Source of the DNA: Clostridia bacterium
Lineage (GTDB): Bacteria > Bacillota > Clostridia > Oscillospirales > Acutalibacteraceae
Reading direction: 5' to 3'
Length of the DNA: 43,869 nt
NCBI GenBank assembly: GCA_017473435.1
Contig: JAFULG010000023.1
Coordinates: forward strand, 1-43,869
This document shows, in pieces, positions 39,554-43,869 of the stretch (the first letter of the stretch is position 1; each line of letters begins with the position of its first letter). A program made the translations under genes and the position numbers. Under the pieces are notes generated by a model that was given only the letters and a program-made list of their open reading frames with translations, was not told the origin of the DNA and did not search any database.

Positions 39554-41926
39554 TTATGCCCTTTCGGTGAATGCTCTGATGTTTGAAAGGTTGACAATCT
39601 TTTCAGCCTTGCCGTCCTTTACAACGATAAGGGTAGGAGCCTGCTGAATGCCGTACTCCTCTGCAAGGGCCTTGTTTTCGTCGGCGTAAACCTTTTCATA
39701 CTTGATATTTGCTGCCTCAAGGAAGCGGGCTGCCATCTTACAGTTGGGACAGGTTGTAGTTGCAAAAAGAATTGTCTTATCCTCGCAGGCTACACAGCCT
39801 TTTTCAGCGGCCTTGATTTCCTGCTTAGCTTCGAAAATTCTGTCACCGATTTTGGTGGGGTTATATTCAACTCTGTGCTTGTATTCCTGGCTCTTACCGT
39901 CGTTCCAGTTCTGAACCGGTCTGTAGTAGCCGGTGATACGGCTGTAAACCTCAGTGGTTTCACCGCAGTCGGGGCAGGTGTAAACCTCACCTGCAATGTA
40001 GCCGTGGTTCTTACAAACGGAGTAGGTGGGTGAAATTGAATAGTAGGGAAGGCGGTAGTTTTCTGCAATCTTCTTTACAAGGTTGGCTGCACTCTTCCAG
40101 TCGGGAAGCTTTTCGCCGAGGTAAGCGTGGAAAACAGTACCGGATGTGTAAAGGGTATGAAGCTCATCCTGCTTGTCAAGAGCCTCAAAGATGTCATCGG
40201 TGTAGCCGACGGGAAGGTGTGAGGAGTTGGTATAGTAGGGAGTTTCGTTCTTTGACTTGTCGCTTGCTGTGATGATGTCCGGATAGTGCTTGATGTCATG
40301 CTTTGCAAGACGGTAGCTTGTTGATTCAGCGGGAGTAGCTTCAAGGTTATAAAGGTCGCCGTATTTTTCCTGATAGTCTGAAAGTCTTTCTCTCATATGG
40401 TTGAGAACATCCTTTGCAAACTGCTGTGCTCTGTCATCAACAAGGTTGCAGCGAAGCCAGTTGGCGTTGAGAGCAGCTTCATTCATACCAACAAGACCGA
40501 TGGTTGAGAAGTGGTTTGCGAATGTTCCGAGGTATCTCTTTGTATATGGATAAAGACCTGCATCAAGGAGCTTTGTGATAACGGTTCTCTTTACAGCGAG
40601 TGAACGTGCAGAAATGTCCATGAGTCTGTCAAGACGTGCATAGAAGTCAGCCTCGTCCTTTGCGAGATAAGCGATTCTGGGCATATTGATGGTGACAACA
40701 CCGATTGAACCGGTGCTTTCACCGCTTCCGAAGAAGCCGCCTGACTTTTTACGTAATTCACGAAGGTCAAGACGGAGACGGCAGCACATTGAACGTACAT
40801 CGCTGGGCTCCATATCGGAGTTGATGTAGTTTGAGAAATAGGGTGTGCCGTACTTTGAGGTCATTTCAAAGAGAAGCTTATTGTTCTGGGTTTCTGACCA
40901 GTCGAAGTTGCTTGTGATTGAGTAGGTGGGAATGGGATACTGGAAGCCTCTGCCGTTTGCGTCGCCCTCGATCATTGTTTCGATGAAGGCGCGGTTGATC
41001 ATATCCATTTCCTTCTTACAGTCTTTATACTTGAAGTCCATTTCCTTGCCGCCGACAATAGCGTTAAGCTCTGCGAGGTCAGCGGGAACGGTCCAGTCAA
41101 GGGTGATGTTTGAGAAGGGAGCCTGTGTACCCCAACGAGAAGGAGTGTTTACACCGTAAATAAAGCTTTCGATGCACTTTTTAACCTGCTCATATGAGAG
41201 ATTATCAACCTTGACGAAGGGTGCAAGATATGTATCGAAGGAGGAGAATGCCTGTGCGCCTGCCCATTCATTCTGCATAATGCCGAGGAAGTTAACCATC
41301 TGGTTGCAAAGAGTTGCAAGGTGCTTTGCAGGAGCAGATGTTATTTTGCCGGTTACACCGCCAAGACCTTCCTGTATAAGCTGCTTGAGTGACCAGCCTG
41401 CACAGTATCCGGTGAGCATTGAAAGGTCATGAATATGTATATCTGCGTTTCTGTGAGCGTTTGCGATTTCGTCGTCATAAACCTCGCTGAGCCAGTAGTT
41501 GGCTGTAATAGCACCGGAGTTATTGAGAATGAGACCGCCTACTGAATAGGTAACGGTGGAGTTTTCCTTAACACGCCAGTCGGAAACATTAACATAGTTG
41601 TCAACGATTTCCTTGTAGTCGAGGATAGTAGTGTTAATATCACGGAGCTTTTCGTGCTGACGGCGGTAGAGAATGTATGCCTTCGCAACATCGGAATAGC
41701 CTGCCTGAACAAGTACGTTTTCAACGCTGTCCTGAATATCCTCAACGGCAATGCAGTGGTCCTTGATTTTAGGCTCAAAGTCTGCGGTTACCTTAAGGGC
41801 AAGAAAGTCGATGATGTTGGGGTTGTATTCTCTCTGTTCTGCTTCGAAAGCAAGGGTGATTGCCTGGGTGATTTTTCCGAGATCAAACTCGATGAGCTTG
41901 CCGGTACGTTTCATAACTGAATACAT
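39554..41926 (-). CDS. nrdD: Anaerobic ribonucleoside-triphosphate reductase fused to a glutaredoxin-like domain
   Basis: A 790-residue class III ribonucleotide reductase. The ATP-cone is at about 3-95 (VMKRTGKLIEFDLGKITQAI). The catalytic core contains SWGTQAPFSNIT-like residues (SRWGTQAPFSNITLDWT). A zinc site has CKNHGYIAGEVYTCPDCGET. The glycyl-radical loop RITGYYRPVQNWNDGK has Gly666 as the probable radical site. A C-terminal domain at about 708-790 has a CPNC redox pair (726-729) and the redoxin motif APTLIVV. Ordinary NrdD ends near residue 700. The reductase makes dNTPs without oxygen. The fused redoxin suggests thioredoxin/glutaredoxin as electron source instead of, or in addition to, formate. 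The activase is encoded upstream (42216-42905) and trxB 2 bp downstream. Confidence 0.93.
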   Translation of the reverse strand: MYSVMKRTGKLIEFDLGKITQAITLAFEAEQREYNPNIIDFLALKVTADFEPKIKDHCIAVEDIQDSVENVLVQAGYSDVAKAYILYRRQHEKLRDINTTILDYKEIVDNYVNVSDWRVKENSTVTYSVGGLILNNSGAITANYWLSEVYDDEIANAHRNADIHIHDLSMLTGYCAGWSLKQLIQEGLGGVTGKITSAPAKHLATLCNQMVNFLGIMQNEWAGAQAFSSFDTYLAPFVKVDNLSYEQVKKCIESFIYGVNTPSRWGTQAPFSNITLDWTVPADLAELNAIVGGKEMDFKYKDCKKEMDMINRAFIETMIEGDANGRGFQYPIPTYSITSNFDWSETQNNKLLFEMTSKYGTPYFSNYINSDMEPSDVRSMCCRLRLDLRELRKKSGGFFGSGESTGSIGVVTINMPRIAYLAKDEADFYARLDRLMDISARSLAVKRTVITKLLDAGLYPYTKRYLGTFANHFSTIGLVGMNEAALNANWLRCNLVDDRAQQFAKDVLNHMRERLSDYQEKYGDLYNLEATPAESTSYRLAKHDIKHYPDIITASDKSKNETPYYTNSSHLPVGYTDDIFEALDKQDELHTLYTSGTVFHAYLGEKLPDWKSAANLVKKIAENYRLPYYSISPTYSVCKNHGYIAGEVYTCPDCGETTEVYSRITGYYRPVQNWNDGKSQEYKHRVEYNPTKIGDRIFEAKQEIKAAEKGCVACEDKTILFATTTCPNCKMAARFLEAANIKYEKVYADENKALAEEYGIQQAPTLIVVKDGKAEKIVNLSNIRAFTERA

Positions 41927-41966
41927 AGTTCTTTTCCTCCTTCTGAATTCTCTCTTTCCAAATAAA

Positions 41967-42052
41967 ATAATCAGTTTCTTCCGCTTAGGGTGACACTCGA
42001 CGCTTATCTGGTTCGAGAGCTGTCACCTTGATGACGGTGCGAAACTGATTAT
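41967..42052. repeat. 86-bp inverted repeat around the nrdD transcription start
   Basis: ATAATCAGTTTC at 41967-41978 is repeated inverted at 42041-42052, overlapping the -10 box. Inside, GGTGACA (41989-41995) pairs with TGTCACC (42021-42027) around CTCGA/TCGAG. The nrdD leader would fold into a stable hairpin. I do not recognise a known riboswitch. Confidence 0.65.
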
Positions 42053-42076
42053 ATCACTATCGGTTGTAAATATCAA
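42048..42076 (-). promoter_or_regulatory. Promoter of nrdD-trxB
   Basis: On the minus strand, TTGATA (42071-42076), a 17-base spacer and consensus TATAAT (42048-42053). The leader to the nrdD ATG is about 115 bases. Confidence 0.82.
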
Positions 42077-42115
42077 GGGGTATTATACAATTTCTTGTAT
42101 TATTTCCGAGAAAAA

Positions 42116-42152
42116 ACACAAAATATTGCGTTTTGACTACTAAATATAGTTT
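42116..42152. promoter_or_regulatory. Candidate pair of NrdR boxes
   Basis: ACACAAAATATTGCGT (42116-42131) matches the NrdR consensus ACACWATATATWGTGT at 14 of 16 positions. CTACTAAATATAGTTT (42137-42152) matches at about 12. Their starts are 21 bp apart, two helical turns. They lie between the nrdG stop and the nrdD promoter, some 40-75 bp upstream of its -35, rather far for direct occlusion. Confidence 0.5.
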
Positions 42153-42215
42153 CACCAAATCAACGGTTGTCGATTTGATTTTACAACTTAAAACGGTAAA
42201 GTCCGCTTATTTGTA

Positions 42216-42905
42216 TCAACCCTCGCGAAGATGCACATCAGGATGATTTTTTTCAAGCTCTGCGTGAAGCTTTTTCATTCTTTCAGCGGTCCAACCTGTA
42301 CAGCCTCCGTCAATAAGATTACCCGAATCTCTGAATTGCTGAAGGAAATAAGGTGTGTCGTTGCTGAAGAGGCGGAGAATCTCAAAAAAGTCCTGCTCCG
42401 AATGGAAATCCTCGGTTACCGTTGTGCGGAATTCGTGAGGAAGACTGCTTTTTTCGAGAAGCTCTATACTATTTAAAATCAGAGAAAAATCAAAATCTTT
42501 CATATCCGTTGTAGCAGGATATTTTTCAGGTGATGCTTTTATATCCATCGCAATATAGTCGACAAGTCCGTTATCAAGGATCTGTTTTAAAATATCGGGT
42601 TTATATCCGTTGGTGTCAAGCTTAATCAAAAAGCCCATGTCTCTGATTTTTTTTATAAAAGGGATAAGATCTTTTTGCAGCGTCGGTTCGCCACCGGTTA
42701 TGCATACGCCGTCAAGTATGCCTTTGCGTTTTGAAAGGAAGCTGAAAAACTCCTGCTCACTTACAAGATCCTTTACCGTTTGCGTTACAAGTAAGGCGTT
42801 GTGACAGAAAGGGCAACGGAAATTACAGCCGGGTGTAAAAACAGTACAGGCTGTTTTGCCCGGATAATCAAGTAATGTAAGCTTCTGTAAACCGGCTATC
42901 AGCAT
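42216..42905 (-). CDS. nrdG: Anaerobic ribonucleotide reductase-activating radical SAM protein
   Basis: A 229-residue radical SAM enzyme. The [4Fe-4S] motif CxxxCxxC is in TPGCNFRCPFCHN (about 29-37), after the N-terminal GLQKLTLLDYPGKTACTVF. A SAM-binding GGEPTLQ and IKLDTNGYKPDIL follow, and the C-terminal end has GNLIDGGCTGWTAERMKKLHAEL. The enzyme makes the glycyl radical on NrdD from SAM. Its own promoter lies at 42937-42965, with AAGGAGG before the ATG. The gene precedes nrdD on the same strand by 289 bp, which holds a separate nrdD promoter and possible NrdR boxes. The motif is also that of pyruvate-formate-lyase activases, but the neighbour points to NrdG. Confidence 0.9.
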   Translation of the reverse strand: MLIAGLQKLTLLDYPGKTACTVFTPGCNFRCPFCHNALLVTQTVKDLVSEQEFFSFLSKRKGILDGVCITGGEPTLQKDLIPFIKKIRDMGFLIKLDTNGYKPDILKQILDNGLVDYIAMDIKASPEKYPATTDMKDFDFSLILNSIELLEKSSLPHEFRTTVTEDFHSEQDFFEILRLFSNDTPYFLQQFRDSGNLIDGGCTGWTAERMKKLHAELEKNHPDVHLREG

Positions 42906-42936
42906 AGATTTTCCTCCTTATTAAGCTTGTGCTTTT

Positions 42937-42965
42937 AGCATACCACTTAAGAAAAAATAATGCAA
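42937..42965 (-). promoter_or_regulatory. Promoter of nrdG
   Basis: On the minus strand, TTGCAT (42960-42965), a 17-base spacer and TATGCT (42937-42942). Confidence 0.6.
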
Positions 42966-43080
42966 TCTTTTTGAACAAAAAATAAATGATAAGAAAACGA
43001 CTTGCCAAATTGCTTTCTTTTATGTTATATTATATATGTATAATTATCATCATATTGCTTTTAGATAAGGAGGATATGAC

Positions 43081-43869
43081 ATGACTAAAAATTTGACAAG
43101 AGGTAACGTGAAAAAAGGGTTAAGCATTCTTATGAGTTTGCTTATGGCTTTTTCGCTTGTGTTGCCTGCCTTTGCAGAGGATACTGAGCCTGTTGCGGCT
43201 TACGGTACGGTAGAGGCATTCACAAACGGCATTGAGGTTGAGGGCAAGGAAGAAATCCTTGCAACCAATAAGGAGGAACTCACCCTCAGCTATTCGGAGG
43301 CTGACCCTTCGATTTTCAGATTTGAAGACGGCTGGTGGGCAGGCATTAAGGTGGTTGCTCCTGCTGAACTTACGGAGGAAGAGCTCAAGGCTGTACAATA
43401 CCGCCGTAAGGATAACGGCACCTGGGGTGAGGAGCGTTCCTTCTGGAATGCAAAGGATTCACTTGAAGGTGACGAAGCTCATTGGATGGGCATCTGGGTG
43501 CTTGCTACACCTGAGCTTATTGCTGCTGATGAGGATAAAAAGCTCACTTACGAATACGAGTTTGACTGGAGCGGTAACGGCTTTGACGGTGAAGTGCAGA
43601 AGGTTAGCTTTGTGCTTGACGCAGATAAGCTTAATCTTGATATGACACCTTTCCTCGGTACAGTTGAGACATTCACAAACGGCATTGAGGTTGAGGGCAA
43701 GGAAGAAATCACCGCAACAAACAACGGCGACCTTACTCTTTACTATTCAAAGGCTGACCCGGCTGCAGGCAGAACAGCTGACGGCTGGTGGGCAGGAATC
43801 AAGGTTGTTGCTCCTGCAGGCCTTACAGAGGATGAACTCAAGGAAGTAAAATACCGTCGCCTTGATAAG
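43081..43869 (+). CDS. Secreted repeat protein (partial, open at window end)
   Basis: The frame stays open to the last base: 263 residues with no stop. A strong signal peptide (LSILMSLLMAFSLVLPAFA, cleavage after Ala32) follows an AAGGAGG site 7-8 bases before the ATG. The mature part is built of repeats about 151 residues long. The segment from residue 42 (GTVEAFTNGIEVEGKEEI) recurs from residue 193 (GTVETFTNGIEVEGKEEI), and each is followed by a GWWAGIKVVAPA strand. The repeats look like beta-sandwich surface modules. I do not recognise a named family. No partner is visible, because the next gene is outside the window. The divergent nrdG gene is not obviously related. Confidence 0.85.
   Translation, partial: MTKNLTRGNVKKGLSILMSLLMAFSLVLPAFAEDTEPVAAYGTVEAFTNGIEVEGKEEILATNKEELTLSYSEADPSIFRFEDGWWAGIKVVAPAELTEEELKAVQYRRKDNGTWGEERSFWNAKDSLEGDEAHWMGIWVLATPELIAADEDKKLTYEYEFDWSGNGFDGEVQKVSFVLDADKLNLDMTPFLGTVETFTNGIEVEGKEEITATNNGDLTLYYSKADPAAGRTADGWWAGIKVVAPAGLTEDELKEVKYRRLDK

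Noticed and set aside
41967-42052. Known riboswitch (TPP, fluoride, cobalamin or THF) in the nrdD leader
   Set aside because: A few bases recall TPP elements, but the required paired core motifs are missing. The left arm also overlaps the -10 box, so part of the stem is not transcribed from that promoter.

Overview
The window reads like the chromosome of an anaerobic, low-to-moderate G+C Gram-positive bacterium, most likely a gut clostridium of the Oscillospirales/Ruminococcus type. This is inferred from the oxygen-sensitive class III ribonucleotide reductase with its activase, formate-tetrahydrofolate ligase, a lipid-anchored solute-binding protein, strong AGGAGG ribosome sites, a TnpV-type mobile-element gene and many short interspersed palindromic repeats. 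No 16S gene or species marker is present.

Region 1 (1-680) is the end of a mobile element (TnpV and a DUF6809 protein). It appears to cut off the C-terminus of a TMEM43-like gene. Region 2 (637-6969, minus strand) is a seven-gene operon: a small membrane protein, an SPFH/band-7 protein with four zinc ribbons, a DUF4428 zinc-ribbon protein, a membrane-anchored unknown, a zinc-ribbon membrane protein, a TPM-domain protein and the truncated TMEM43-like protein. Region 3 (7139-12949, minus) holds three monocistronic genes: a secreted fibronectin-III protein, a HEAT-repeat-like lipoprotein and a cytoplasmic 5'-nucleotidase-family metallophosphatase. Region 4 (13076-16651) is a two-component operon: a 7TM kinase-like sensor, a histidine kinase and a NarL/LuxR response regulator.

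The most striking observation joins regions 2-4. All four minus-strand transcription units of regions 2 and 3 start from a promoter carrying the same 16-bp palindrome CCCTACATTTGTAGGG (7-2-7 geometry). Each copy lies exactly 28 bp from a good -10 box and overlaps a poor -35, as expected for class II activation. The adjacent LuxR-type regulator is the natural candidate activator, so this looks like a compact, self-contained cell-envelope regulon. One of its promoters is separated from its gene by an inserted 279-bp MITE-like element.

Region 5 (16.7-17.8 kb) is a tRNA operon (Val-Asp-Phe-Gly-Ser) followed by two tRNA-Ser-related palindromic repeats. Region 6 (17.9-19.9 kb, minus) is yerC-like, a methyltransferase and hslO. 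Region 7 (20-23.6 kb, plus) is a membrane-anchored hydrolase and a polar amino-acid ABC importer. Region 8 (23.7-27.4 kb, plus) is a three-gene set made of a free-standing condensation-like enzyme, an acyl-AMP ligase and a carrier protein, which together look like a minimal thiotemplate pathway. Region 9 (27.6-33.7 kb) has fhs, an asymmetric heterodimeric ABC exporter and a GtrA-family protein.

Region 10 (33.8-37.5 kb, minus) is an alpha/beta hydrolase, a membrane-anchored MurF-like ligase and D-Ala-D-Ala ligase, with simple-sequence repeats between and inside genes. Region 11 (37.7-42.9 kb) holds two convergent thioredoxin reductase-like genes with different nucleotide-binding motifs, nrdD fused to a glutaredoxin-like domain, and nrdG, with possible NrdR boxes between nrdG and nrdD. 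The window ends inside a secreted repeat protein (43081 onward).
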